10,672 nt of DNA from positions 1 to 10,672 of the forward strand of contig JAUYSE010000132.1 in NCBI GenBank assembly GCA_030696465.1, given 5' to 3'. The stretch is from Legionellaceae bacterium (lineage in GTDB: Bacteria; Pseudomonadota; Gammaproteobacteria; Legionellales; Legionellaceae). Each line of letters starts with the position of its first letter. Within the stretch, counting starts at the first letter, position 1. The translations under genes were made by a program, and so were the position numbers. Under the pieces are notes generated by a model that did no database searches, had not been told where the DNA came from, and saw nothing but the letters and a program-made list of their open reading frames with translations. Below, one piece after another: positions 1 through 9,114 of this stretch.

Positions 1-156
1 TCCGCAAAATTTACTCGTTCTTTATCTATGGTGTATTTAGGTCGTGAGGCTATTAAAAAACAACTTGTCATTGATGAGTCACAGTTCTTTAATGCCATCA
101 ACCTCTTGTTACAGATGGTTATAGAAACTCAGTTGGAGAAAGGGATCTATGAGTAA
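1..156 (+). CDS. C-terminal end of an unidentified protein (5' partial)
   Basis: An open frame runs in from the left edge and ends at TAA 154-156, giving 51 visible residues that finish in LEKGIYE. The composition is that of a soluble, helical, amphipathic tail, including the stretch FFNAINLLLQMVIE; no transmembrane segment, zinc motif or catalytic motif can be seen. I do not recognise the family, and too little of the protein is present to assign a role. The frame is co-linear with the window edge and in protein-like sequence, which is why I call it coding, but 51 codons without a stop could occur by chance. It converges on the giant minus-strand gene, with about 127 bp between the two stop codons. 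Confidence 0.45.
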   Translation, partial: SAKFTRSLSMVYLGREAIKKQLVIDESQFFNAINLLLQMVIETQLEKGIYE

Positions 157-179
157 ATTCGTGTGGATCGCTCAGGGAC

Positions 180-203
180 AAGCCGCGGTACGTAGGGGCT
201 TTT
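180..203 (+). terminator. weak possible rho-independent terminator
   Basis: The arms AAGCC (180-184) and GGCTT (197-201) can pair as a 5-bp stem around a 12-nt loop, and the right arm runs into TTTT (200-203). It starts 24 bp after the stop codon of the upstream plus-strand frame, where a terminator would be expected. The stem is short, the loop large and the T-tract only four bases, so this is a weak call. On the minus strand, downstream of the giant gene, the same hairpin has no T-tract, and I see no convincing terminator for that gene. Confidence 0.2.
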
Positions 204-283
204 CAGTGTCAAGAAAAACTTAAGCTTAATTGGAAGGCTCGGATACCATGGTGGCCAAGTTCCTTGCTACAGGGTGAGGAGTT

Positions 284-3200
284 CTATGGTTTAAACATAT
301 GAGTAACCATAGGTTTGTAGCGTTCGATCATGTGCGATATTTCTGTTCCAATATTTCCTACTGCATATTTTAAATCGTCTATTTTTTGTCGACCAAAATA
401 AAATAATTTGAAAGGGAGATTTAAAATCAGGGGATCCGCTGGTGGCTCTTTAGCTTTGGTTTGATGTGGTAATTTCGCTTCGAAAGCAGACCAGGCTTTT
501 GGATTGTTAAATCGGACAATTTTGACGGAAGATTTTTTATTTTCTTCGGCGATTTTTTCATTAATAGTAGCTTGCTCTTTCTCAATATGAGTTTTTATTT
601 TAACGTTTAAGCTTGTTTTAGCGCTAGCAGCAAGTTCTTTCAATAAAATAGAAATACTCTCTTTTAGTTGAGTGCTGAGTCCAGTTTTGTAGCTGGCGTC
701 AAAATGTTTTAGGTTTTCTTGTAAGGATTTTTGTGTATGATCGAGAGTTGTTTTGGCATCATTTAATTTCGCGGTTAACGAAGATTGGTTTTCTGTTTTG
801 TCGAAGAGAGTTTCAAGCATATTTTTATTTTTTTTCTGTTCTATGCTCTGAGTAAGTTCTTCAATAGTGCCGCGTAACGTAAAGATATTTTTTCTTTGAA
901 CGACTATTTCTGTTAATTTATCCAGGTTTTGTTGCGCTCCGTTTAGAGTTTTAGTGATATTGGTGCTTATGCTTGGGTTATTGCACATGCTCAATTGTTC
1001 TTTTAAACAATTAAAATTATCTGTTAGCTGCGTGAGCCTTGTGTCATTTAGATTCTCAACGGTAGTGGTTTTCAGCGTATATAGCCCTTCCGCAAATTTT
1101 TTAGTATAAAACAGGGTGCTTGTTTCTTCTAGAGTTAAACAGTTTTCAGGTTTATCAGAAAGATCTTCTAATATATTAATGTTGCTCGCAGGCGCTTGAA
1201 ACTCCTTGGGTAAGGCCGTAACAAGCGCTTTGTTTAAAGCGAATGCATTTTTCCATACCGTCAAAGATTCAAGTTGCGTATGGGTGTCTGCGAAAGCAGC
1301 GGTGAGCATAGGTAATATGTGAGACTTGTATTGAATAATAGTTTGCCCCTTGAGCAGCGGATGTTCTTCAGAAAGCTGATCCGTGATCATTTCAATATAA
1401 GGCTCCTGCCCTGTATGCACAGGTTGAATGCTTAGAAATGCAGTGGCAGGGAGATGATAAAGCTTATGGAGACGTTGCGCTTTTGTTTGCCAAAATAGGG
1501 GGTCTAGAAAACACTCTTGCGTGTTTTTAGCGGAGATCGTGCATTTACGTAATATTTTTTTCAGCGGAGTTTTGTACTTAGCATAAGCCGGATTGGCCAA
1601 CAAAGACTCGGTGTAAGCATGTACCTCATCAAATTTACTGAGCTTGGGTGCGTTTTCTTCATCGCTTAGAATATTGAGAATACTTTGTTGACATTCTAGC
1701 CAAACCATATCTTTTGAATAGCTATTATGGATGCTTTTGATCGTTTTTTGCAGAGATTGCGCATGTACTTCATACATGGCTTCTGTTTTTAAGGTGTTGC
1801 GCATGGTGTCAGGAATATAATTCAGTGCTTCTATGGATTGTATCGTTTGCTCGATGAGAATCCGTGGATTAACATGTCCAATAGAAAAACGAGTACGATA
1901 TTGTAAGGTGAGTCGTTCTTTCTCCAGCGTTTTATAGAGTGCATATAATTTCGCTTGGTGTTCCTCAGAACTTTCTGGATTCGCATCTTGTAAGTCGTTG
2001 GCACACTCCCATAATTTTCTGGCGGCCTCACACTGCGCTTGGGATTCAAACCACCAGGAAAGTCCTCGATGTGATCTGCTGGCCCAATTGAGCTGCATTA
2101 ATAGGCGTTTTGCAAGCGTTTTGCTAATGACGCGATGGTAATTATTTTTTAAATCACTAAACTGACTTTTTAACGCGGGATCTGCTGAGCTATACCCCAT
2201 GTTCTCATCAATGTCACTCAGTTGTTTACTGATTATTTGGAGTTGATACTTACTTTTTAGAGGAAGTTCTTCGGCGGCTTTTTTAATGTTCAGCAAAAAA
2301 GCAAGTAAAGCATGCACTTGTTTTTTCAGGGTGTCTGCATCGTTTGTTTTGGTCAGTGTCGCCCATTCCTCTTGGAAGGTTTCATATTCTGTTTTTAGAG
2401 TCGTCTCGGTTTCTGTTTTTAGGGCAGTCTCGGTTCCAGGTTTTTTTTGTATCTCTTCTTGAAGTTTTTGGAGAGCATCCGCACTAAAGTTTTTTTGTAT
2501 GTTTTTCTGAATTTGTTCGACGGTACAGATATCGGCTTCTTTTTGAAATTGAAGGGTTTGTTCGGCAGACAGCGTTTGATAAGAGGCAACCACCGCGGCG
2601 GGGTTATTGAGGATGGACTCCATTTGGCTTTCAATGAGTGCCTCAGTCTGTGCTTGATAACTGGTAATATTATCATGAATCTGTATTTGTGTTTTTAAGG
2701 CTTCTTGTAACTGTAAGCTTTTTAAGCACTCAAGGCGCCATTTTTGTTCCGTAGAGAGTGCTGGCGTTTTTTCGCTTTCAATATGTTGAATCCATTCCTG
2801 ACGAAGTTCCGTCCAAATTTTGTTGGCTTGATGTTCATACTCTTTTACCGCTGCATCTAATTTTTTTAAAGCGGTATTCGGTTTATATAAAGTACCTAGT
2901 TTTGATAAGAGTTTGCCTTTATCGGCATAGAATTGTTGATTAATATCGTCAGTCTTAGAAATGTCATGACTGAGGGCTTTCCAAGCGGTCCATTCGGCCA
3001 ATAAAATATTTTTAATAATTTCTGTTTGGCGTGTATAGAAGCGTTGAGTCGTGGCCTCTTGCGTCATATTTTTTTGTATTTTTTGGACGCATTGATACTG
3101 CTCTTCTTTACTGAGTGCAGGGAAAAAACCCAGATGTTTTTTCAGTAAAGTGCCGTCGTTGTCAGGGTAAATAGCGATATATCGACCATTTTTTTTGTTT

Positions 3201-6200
3201 CGTGCAGAGCGACCTTTGATTTGCTCCTCGGAATCTTTTGGCGCAATAAACGTTTGTATACAAAATACGCCATCTTGATGTTGCGGTAATATATCAATTC
3301 CACGTTCGAGAATAGGCGTTCCAATGGTAATGTGGTTGGGTTTTCCGGCATTGGCTAAAAGGGCTTTACGAGTTTCGGAATCTTCTTGGCCGGTAATCAC
3401 TTGTAGCGTGAAATAATTTTTCTTTGCATACTCCTGCAGTGATGCGTGGAGGGTTTCTGCGGCTTTAATATTGGGCGTGATAATAAGTACGGGCTGAGTT
3501 TGTGTTTCGCCCCATTTTTTTTGTAGAAGCTCGCTAAATTGGTTGGTGTCCAGATGTGGTGTTTTAGGGATTTCGCTGAGTTTAATCGTGGGCTCAGGTT
3601 CTTGTCTCTTCGATTTTACCTCTGCTATGGCGCTAATAATTTCTAGAACATGCGCATTGCCTGCGGCGGTAATCCGTGCTTTGAGTTCGGTGCGGTTGGT
3701 GCCATCATGGGTTGGAATCGCGATGGCTTGGGTTTTAAATAGGGAATACATTTCTTGTAGTGCGGCATTGTCTCCAGGTGTTCCCGAAATCCCAATGAGT
3801 CGTCCACCTGCGCGTAAGGATTGTAAAATAAAATCCTGTGCCGATTGACTGGCAAGAATGACGGACTCTGCTTCACAAAGGAAACGCCAGCCCTTCTCAG
3901 CGTGTTCTATATTTAGGCGAGCATGCAAAAATGGATGCAAGCCATCACCGAAGGATGCAGGGTCTTGCGTGGGGTCGCTATCGCTAGGGTTGTTACCGAG
4001 AGGGGTTGCATAATACTGGCTGTTTTCCCCTATTTTTTGGATGATAAAATGTTCTTTTTCTTGTAACTGTGCGGCTTTGCAGGCGTTACGCAACCAAACT
4101 TTGCATTGTTCATCCCAGCGTTCATCGGAAAACTCTAGCGCTTGTTTTTGTTGAATCGGCCCCTGTGCATGTTTTTGCAAAAAAACTTTCAGACGATCAA
4201 TATCTTGGGCGGGGCTCCAGGCACCTTCTTCAGGATTTATTTTGGTATAGAGATCACTTTGAGAAAAGTTGTAAATAAGGGGATATATCCAGCGCAGATC
4301 ATGTTCTTCATCAACAAACTCGGGGGTATGGATGAGGGTATAGGTTTGTCCAGTGAGCAAATGCGTATCTGATTCATCCAAAATAAATTGCGCAGCTTCT
4401 TCAGGCTCTTTTCCTTGTCTCTCACCGGCCGCTAATTTATATTTACACAGATCTTCTAGGGTTGAGCAGTTCATGCCAGAGGCGGAGGTATTTGGTTCTG
4501 AGTCCGAGAGAATGCTGCGATGTGGAATATCTAGAATGGTGAAAAAATCTTTATACATCTTATTGTAATCTTGTTCCAGAAGAACACGATTGGCGGTACA
4601 TATATTAATAGGACCCTCTTTTTTGGCATATTGAAGTACGGCCAGTAATGGGGTAATCAGACTTTTTCCTTGTCCCGTTTTAATTTGCATAAGCAAATTG
4701 TCTGGATACTCAAGAGAGAGTAGAAGACTCAGTATTTGCGTAGTTTTAGGGAACAGTCCGGTTGCTCTAAAGAAGAGTTCTCTTAAAATAGCGATGAGCT
4801 CTAATTGCGCGGTTTTTTTCTTCTCAATATTTGGATTTCTTAAAATCTTCACACGATCGTCGAACTCTTTTTTGAGTTCTTCTCGTGAGATTTCTACCAG
4901 CGACTTGCCATTTTGCGTAATAGAATATGTAGGGTTATGCCCGATGATTTGAATGTAAGTGCTATCCTTTAGGATTTCATAACGCTTTTGCGCAGATAAA
5001 GGGAGCTTTTCGAGTAAATTGGTGATTTCATTAATATTAGGAATAATTCGGCTGGTATCAAAATGCTCTTCTAGATTACGTTGCGTTTGTTCTTTCAGAG
5101 GATAGAGATCAAAATTATGAATAAACGCTTTTAATTTCTCATCTTTTTCTTCTCGTGCGACCTCTAATAAGGCATTGATTTTAGGATAAGGGGGATAAGC
5201 AAAAAGTTTTTTATGAATATCTATTAAGTGTAGAGGATGTTGTTTTAAGGCACGGAGTAGTTCAGTGAGCTTCCAAATACCAAGGTTGGGATCGGCGCTC
5301 AGGCATAACTTTCGTACGAAAGACATATACAAAGTACGTTCTTCTTGCGAAAGATTGGGTTGTGACAAAGTTTCTAAGAAAAGTAAATATTCATTGTAAG
5401 TTTCAGGTTTGTCAGGATTAATTTTTTTCAGTAAAGTTTGGATGAGGCCGCTCAAGTATTGTTCATATGTCTCTGGGTTTGCATGATTAAATTCTTGCAG
5501 TAGTTCAGCGACAAGGCCATTTGCTGCAGGTAATGGTGTTTGACTGAGTAAGGCATGTGTATTTTCAAGAATATCTTTGAGTTGCAGTTGCGCCTCCGCA
5601 TCATGACATTCTTGAATAACGTGGACCATTTTTTGAAATAAGAGTTTAGTTTGCCCTTTGGGTAAGGTTGAGTTAGGTAAATCGGAAAGCTGAGAAATTT
5701 TGGCGAGCAAGGGTAAAGAAATGGGGTGTTCGTGATTAAGGCCGTGGTGGATGCCAATGCGGCATAAGGTTTCTTGAGTTGCGTGAGGAAGTGCGCTTAG
5801 TTCGGGCAGTGTATCTAGACTGACTAATACATTTTGAAAGCATTTCTGGGCTTGTTGAAAACGTGCTTGCGCGTCTTTTTCTTTTTCGTTGGTTTTTTTC
5901 TCTATGAGCGCGAGAAAACTTTTACTTTGCTGCAGCTCGTCAATCAAGATATCAAATTGTTCTTGCATTGAAAGTGCGGTACTGTTGCCTGTATTTTTTT
6001 GTCGTATAGTGACTAAAGTGGTTACTAAACTAGCTTTTTGCTTAAAAGCGAGTTGCGAGAGCATGGGGGTTTTTAGTTTTTCAAGACAGATTGGAAAGCA
6101 GGCAGAATCTTTATTAGTAAGAGAGTCTTGACTTTTAAGCGCGAGCAGTATTTCTAGAAAAGGTAAGACTTGTGTCATGGTTTGCTGATTGTATTCCTTC

Positions 6201-8842
6201 AGCATTTTTGAAGAGGGCGTTTTAAGCTTTTCCTCGGGAATGTCAATTTGAGCGCGAATACCTGCTTCAAACTCGTCATCATGGGTGTTTAGCGTACGCA
6301 GTAAATTTTCGACATGTGGACGGAGGAGCTCCAAGATCTTGTCTTTAAACATAGGGGAAAGAGAATTATAGTCTTCATAAGACTTGAGCCACTCATGCAC
6401 AAATTTATCTTTTTCGGGTAATTTTTTGGTGGCGAAAAGGCCTGCTTTCCACAAGTTGGGATTTTTCCCTTTTGTTTTTGTGCATTTTTCTTCTAAGTCC
6501 GCTAATATTTCAAATGACTTTGCCAATTGCTCTTCTGCGCTTAGCGTTGTGTTTTGAAGCGTAAAATCTAATTTCTTTAAAATATTGAGCTCTGTCGATA
6601 GGCTCCCCCTGAACATATTGGGGATCTTATTTTCACTAGAATTAATATCAAGATTTTCACAAATTACTATTTTTATGACACTGAGCATTGATAATGACTC
6701 AGGGTTGCCACTTCTTTCTCCTAAGAAAATACCAGGATTCTCTTTTTTAAAGGCTTCATCTAAAAACGTTTTGGTGGCTTCCGGTGTAGTGTTTACCGCT
6801 GAGAGTGGTTTGAAGGTATTTAATATCGCAAGGATATTTTGGGTGGAGGGTAATGTGCTAGATTCTTGAACATTAATATGAGTAAGCGCATACAACAGTA
6901 AGCTGTGTTGAGGAGTAGCTTTAAATTGTTCGGAGAGCTCTATAATTCCCGAGGGGGTGGGAGCCGGCTCTAGTGCGGACAATAGGGTACAGAATGCTGC
7001 ATAATCTTTTTCGTGGGGGAAGGCGTTTTGTAAAGACGCCCGCGTAGCTTCCCAAGATTTTAAAAGAGTTAAAAAGCTGTTTGCATGTAATGTTTCTTTG
7101 AGGATAGGTTTTTTGGCTTCATAGTTTTTAAAAAAAACATCTGCCATCAGAGGGTTATCTTGGAATAAATCCATGGCGAGAGAGCAAAATGCTTCTTTTT
7201 CAGAATCAAGCTCAGCTTTACTGATAAATTGTTCAATACTGTGTAGTCGATGCTGGATTTTATTGACATCCCAATATTCCGGTGTGTGATGGATATTTAT
7301 GAGTTTTTTTAGAAGACTTTCCTCTGGAAGTAAAGGCTTAAAGCGCTTATAACAGCTAATAAAATCTTGTAATGTCTTGCTGGGCAGGGTTAATGTTTTC
7401 GTTTTTTTAAAGGTGACGGCGGCACTGAGGAATAGGAGATATTTTTGTTCTGCTTCCGAAAACTCTTCTAGAGTCTGTACAAAACTCTCCAGTTCATGCG
7501 CAGATAATTGCGGATGCCAGCATTGTCCTGCACGGCGGTAAAACCACAAGACCATGTCTTTTATAGTTTTATTTTCAAGATGAAGCACTATTTCGGATTC
7601 AGGGGATACATTGAGCGTATTGCCAGGGCTTAGCTGCATACTGGGGTGAATTTGTTGATAGGTTTCCACCGAAAGAGGGGCGCTTTCAGAATCCCAGTGC
7701 AGCTTGTCTAAATAAGTGATTTGATCCCGTGGATTAGCTGATTTTTCTAGAACCTTTAACATCGACTTTAAGAGGTCGGGTAACTTTTCTGTGCTTTGCA
7801 ATGCGCAGTCTGCAGGTAAATGCCATTGGTGATCGCGCAAGATACTTAAAAAATATTGAAATTGTTGAAAGTAATCGGTGAAAGGAAAGGCATTCCCCTC
7901 CGGGGTAGGATGTTTGGTAGCAATTTGGTTCCACCAGGTTTGGGCGGCTAGGGGCATTTGACACAGTGTTTCAAGGGTTTCTATGCCTTCAGGAGTAAGC
8001 AGGCTATCTGCAATATGGGCTTGTTGTAAGAAAGTTCTTTGTTCTTCAGGTAGGCGCTCTATTTGATCGAGAAACCAAGAAACATAAGAAATGTCTCCGC
8101 GCAAAAGAAGTGAAGTCAGTAGTGGTGCATATTTTTCATCGTATAGATGAAGTTTTTTGAGTCGTTCTAGGTGTTTTTTAAACGTACTTTCTTTTTCATC
8201 TGCCAGTAAGAGTAAGAGTTGATCAATGTGTTTTAAGGACGGGGTTTGGATAAGGACATCATAAAATTCGGGTGTAAATAGCTGGCGGGCCCTAGACATG
8301 CGTGAAGTAATGCCTTTCACCTTGATATGTTGTAATACCAGTACTAAGCAGTCAAGGTACGAAGGTGCTTGGTGTGGTAGTGAGACATCAATAACCGGCA
8401 TCGGTGTTGCAGTTGGGGTAGGTGTTGGCGTAGATTTTTGTGCAGGAGTGATAGTGGTTGTTGGATGCAGTGCATGGGTAGGGATATATTTTTTTTGTTT
8501 TTCAATGCGAAGACCTGTGGGTTTGTCTTTGCGTACCATGGAGAGCTTTGCTGAATCTATTTCGAATACGGGGGCTTTCGCTTTTTTTTGATAAATGACC
8601 TGTAGTAATTTTTTTTGTGCTTGCAGCGCAGGTAATGCTTCGGATAATGGATAAGGTTTATTATCGCAAGTGAGGGTGATTTTTTGCGAAAAATTTTGTG
8701 TTAAAAGCCAAAATAAAAGATCTTCTGTTTGGTGTTCATTGGTACCGTTAAGCTCGAGCGCTAGAGATGCATCAGAATTATTCAGATACTTCTGAATATC
8801 AGAGAGGGTTTTAAAAGAGTTCTCGTTCGCTTTATAAGGCAT
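284..8842 (-). CDS. giant SecA/DEAD-like helicase-domain protein (2852 aa)
   Basis: One uninterrupted frame starts at ATG 8842-8840 and ends at TAG 286-284. The central part (about residues 1375-1900) carries a superfamily-2 helicase core in SecA style: motif I QIKTGQGKSL (1386-1395, Lys1393), motif Ia region 1413-1425, motif II DESD (1489-1492), motif III ISGTPG (1685-1690), motif V GTPILERGIDI (1841-1851) and motif VI QIKGRSAR (1874-1881). A spacer of about 190 residues separates motifs II and III, where SecA has its preprotein-binding domain. Residues 1-1370 are mostly helical, with a Pro/Thr-rich linker at about 128-150. Residues 1900-2852 are helical or coiled-coil. There is no signal peptide, no clear membrane span and no SecA C-terminal Cys/His zinc site. 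Bacterial SecA is about 900 aa, so this is a different protein; large proteins with SecA-like DEAD domains occur in intracellular bacteria. An NTP-driven helicase or translocase activity is inferred. The substrate is unknown, and secretion into a host is only speculation. Confidence 0.9.
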   Translation of the reverse strand: MPYKANENSFKTLSDIQKYLNNSDASLALELNGTNEHQTEDLLFWLLTQNFSQKITLTCDNKPYPLSEALPALQAQKKLLQVIYQKKAKAPVFEIDSAKLSMVRKDKPTGLRIEKQKKYIPTHALHPTTTITPAQKSTPTPTPTATPMPVIDVSLPHQAPSYLDCLVLVLQHIKVKGITSRMSRARQLFTPEFYDVLIQTPSLKHIDQLLLLLADEKESTFKKHLERLKKLHLYDEKYAPLLTSLLLRGDISYVSWFLDQIERLPEEQRTFLQQAHIADSLLTPEGIETLETLCQMPLAAQTWWNQIATKHPTPEGNAFPFTDYFQQFQYFLSILRDHQWHLPADCALQSTEKLPDLLKSMLKVLEKSANPRDQITYLDKLHWDSESAPLSVETYQQIHPSMQLSPGNTLNVSPESEIVLHLENKTIKDMVLWFYRRAGQCWHPQLSAHELESFVQTLEEFSEAEQKYLLFLSAAVTFKKTKTLTLPSKTLQDFISCYKRFKPLLPEESLLKKLINIHHTPEYWDVNKIQHRLHSIEQFISKAELDSEKEAFCSLAMDLFQDNPLMADVFFKNYEAKKPILKETLHANSFLTLLKSWEATRASLQNAFPHEKDYAAFCTLLSALEPAPTPSGIIELSEQFKATPQHSLLLYALTHINVQESSTLPSTQNILAILNTFKPLSAVNTTPEATKTFLDEAFKKENPGIFLGERSGNPESLSMLSVIKIVICENLDINSSENKIPNMFRGSLSTELNILKKLDFTLQNTTLSAEEQLAKSFEILADLEEKCTKTKGKNPNLWKAGLFATKKLPEKDKFVHEWLKSYEDYNSLSPMFKDKILELLRPHVENLLRTLNTHDDEFEAGIRAQIDIPEEKLKTPSSKMLKEYNQQTMTQVLPFLEILLALKSQDSLTNKDSACFPICLEKLKTPMLSQLAFKQKASLVTTLVTIRQKNTGNSTALSMQEQFDILIDELQQSKSFLALIEKKTNEKEKDAQARFQQAQKCFQNVLVSLDTLPELSALPHATQETLCRIGIHHGLNHEHPISLPLLAKISQLSDLPNSTLPKGQTKLLFQKMVHVIQECHDAEAQLQLKDILENTHALLSQTPLPAANGLVAELLQEFNHANPETYEQYLSGLIQTLLKKINPDKPETYNEYLLFLETLSQPNLSQEERTLYMSFVRKLCLSADPNLGIWKLTELLRALKQHPLHLIDIHKKLFAYPPYPKINALLEVAREEKDEKLKAFIHNFDLYPLKEQTQRNLEEHFDTSRIIPNINEITNLLEKLPLSAQKRYEILKDSTYIQIIGHNPTYSITQNGKSLVEISREELKKEFDDRVKILRNPNIEKKKTAQLELIAILRELFFRATGLFPKTTQILSLLLSLEYPDNLLMQIKTGQGKSLITPLLAVLQYAKKEGPINICTANRVLLEQDYNKMYKDFFTILDIPHRSILSDSEPNTSASGMNCSTLEDLCKYKLAAGERQGKEPEEAAQFILDESDTHLLTGQTYTLIHTPEFVDEEHDLRWIYPLIYNFSQSDLYTKINPEEGAWSPAQDIDRLKVFLQKHAQGPIQQKQALEFSDERWDEQCKVWLRNACKAAQLQEKEHFIIQKIGENSQYYATPLGNNPSDSDPTQDPASFGDGLHPFLHARLNIEHAEKGWRFLCEAESVILASQSAQDFILQSLRAGGRLIGISGTPGDNAALQEMYSLFKTQAIAIPTHDGTNRTELKARITAAGNAHVLEIISAIAEVKSKRQEPEPTIKLSEIPKTPHLDTNQFSELLQKKWGETQTQPVLIITPNIKAAETLHASLQEYAKKNYFTLQVITGQEDSETRKALLANAGKPNHITIGTPILERGIDILPQHQDGVFCIQTFIAPKDSEEQIKGRSARNKKNGRYIAIYPDNDGTLLKKHLGFFPALSKEEQYQCVQKIQKNMTQEATTQRFYTRQTEIIKNILLAEWTAWKALSHDISKTDDINQQFYADKGKLLSKLGTLYKPNTALKKLDAAVKEYEHQANKIWTELRQEWIQHIESEKTPALSTEQKWRLECLKSLQLQEALKTQIQIHDNITSYQAQTEALIESQMESILNNPAAVVASYQTLSAEQTLQFQKEADICTVEQIQKNIQKNFSADALQKLQEEIQKKPGTETALKTETETTLKTEYETFQEEWATLTKTNDADTLKKQVHALLAFLLNIKKAAEELPLKSKYQLQIISKQLSDIDENMGYSSADPALKSQFSDLKNNYHRVISKTLAKRLLMQLNWASRSHRGLSWWFESQAQCEAARKLWECANDLQDANPESSEEHQAKLYALYKTLEKERLTLQYRTRFSIGHVNPRILIEQTIQSIEALNYIPDTMRNTLKTEAMYEVHAQSLQKTIKSIHNSYSKDMVWLECQQSILNILSDEENAPKLSKFDEVHAYTESLLANPAYAKYKTPLKKILRKCTISAKNTQECFLDPLFWQTKAQRLHKLYHLPATAFLSIQPVHTGQEPYIEMITDQLSEEHPLLKGQTIIQYKSHILPMLTAAFADTHTQLESLTVWKNAFALNKALVTALPKEFQAPASNINILEDLSDKPENCLTLEETSTLFYTKKFAEGLYTLKTTTVENLNDTRLTQLTDNFNCLKEQLSMCNNPSISTNITKTLNGAQQNLDKLTEIVVQRKNIFTLRGTIEELTQSIEQKKNKNMLETLFDKTENQSSLTAKLNDAKTTLDHTQKSLQENLKHFDASYKTGLSTQLKESISILLKELAASAKTSLNVKIKTHIEKEQATINEKIAEENKKSSVKIVRFNNPKAWSAFEAKLPHQTKAKEPPADPLILNLPFKLFYFGRQKIDDLKYAVGNIGTEISHMIERYKPMVTHMFKP
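2388..2435 (-). repeat. 24-bp tandem repeat (2 copies) inside the giant gene
   Basis: Two adjacent 24-bp units, 2388-2411 and 2412-2435, match at 21 of 24 positions; the differences cluster in the middle of the unit. They encode the near-identical octads TETALKTE and TETTLKTE (residues 2137-2152), followed by a degenerate third start, YETF. The unit length is a multiple of three, so the reading frame is kept. The stretch lies in the charged, helical C-terminal region, away from the ATPase core. Confidence 0.85.
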
Positions 8843-8877
8843 GGTGATTTAAATTTCCACAGAAAGTTATGTGTTAC

Positions 8878-8906
8878 ATTATTGCCTATTTTACATAAAA
8901 AATCAA
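8878..8906 (-). promoter_or_regulatory. predicted sigma-70 promoter of the giant gene
   Basis: Read on the minus strand, -35 TTGATT (8906-8901) and -10 AATAAT (8883-8878) are separated by exactly 17 bp; the -10 matches consensus at 5 of 6 positions and the -35 at 4 of 6. Transcription would start near 8871, giving a leader of about 28 nt before the ATG at 8842. The ribosome binding site is poor: only a GGA (8858-8856) about 13 nt upstream of the start, so translation initiation may be weak or depend on other features. Confidence 0.5.
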
Positions 8907-9039
8907 CATATCAGGGCTATTATAGGGTGTTGAGGCGCTTATTTAGAGGGGTTTATGACGGAGGGTCTTTTGTTGGAGCAAAATAGAAATGTCTGTAACA
9001 GTCCATGATTCCAAGATAGTTTTTTTACTCAGGCTGTTT

Positions 9040-9069
9040 TTGGTTTAAAAAACCACCACGTGTTATAAT
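9040..9069 (+). promoter_or_regulatory. upstream extended -10 promoter toward ssrA (P1)
   Basis: A perfect TATAAT (9064-9069) is preceded by TGT, forming an extended -10 element. A weak -35 (TTGGTT, 9040-9045) lies 18 bp upstream. Start would be near 9076, giving a precursor with a 5' leader of about 57 nt that RNase P would remove to make the mature tmRNA end. An exact inverted repeat, TGGTTT-aaa-AAACCA (9041-9055), overlaps the -35 and could be an operator; that role is inference. Confidence 0.45.
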
Positions 9070-9114
9070 TTTTATGATATTTTGCGCAAAAACCTAATAT
9101 TTCGAGAGAATAAC

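Noticed and set aside
2447..8591. Many 60-100-codon frames on both strands within the giant gene
   Set aside because: They are shadows of the long coding frame; none has a supported start or a recognisable motif.
284..8842. Housekeeping SecA
   Set aside because: Length about three times SecA, different motif I/II residues, no zinc-binding tail and long unrelated flanks.
8955..9008. 17-codon frame with a GAGGGG just upstream in the divergent intergenic region
   Set aside because: Too short, no recognisable product and no matching promoter; purine-rich runs before ATG are common by chance.
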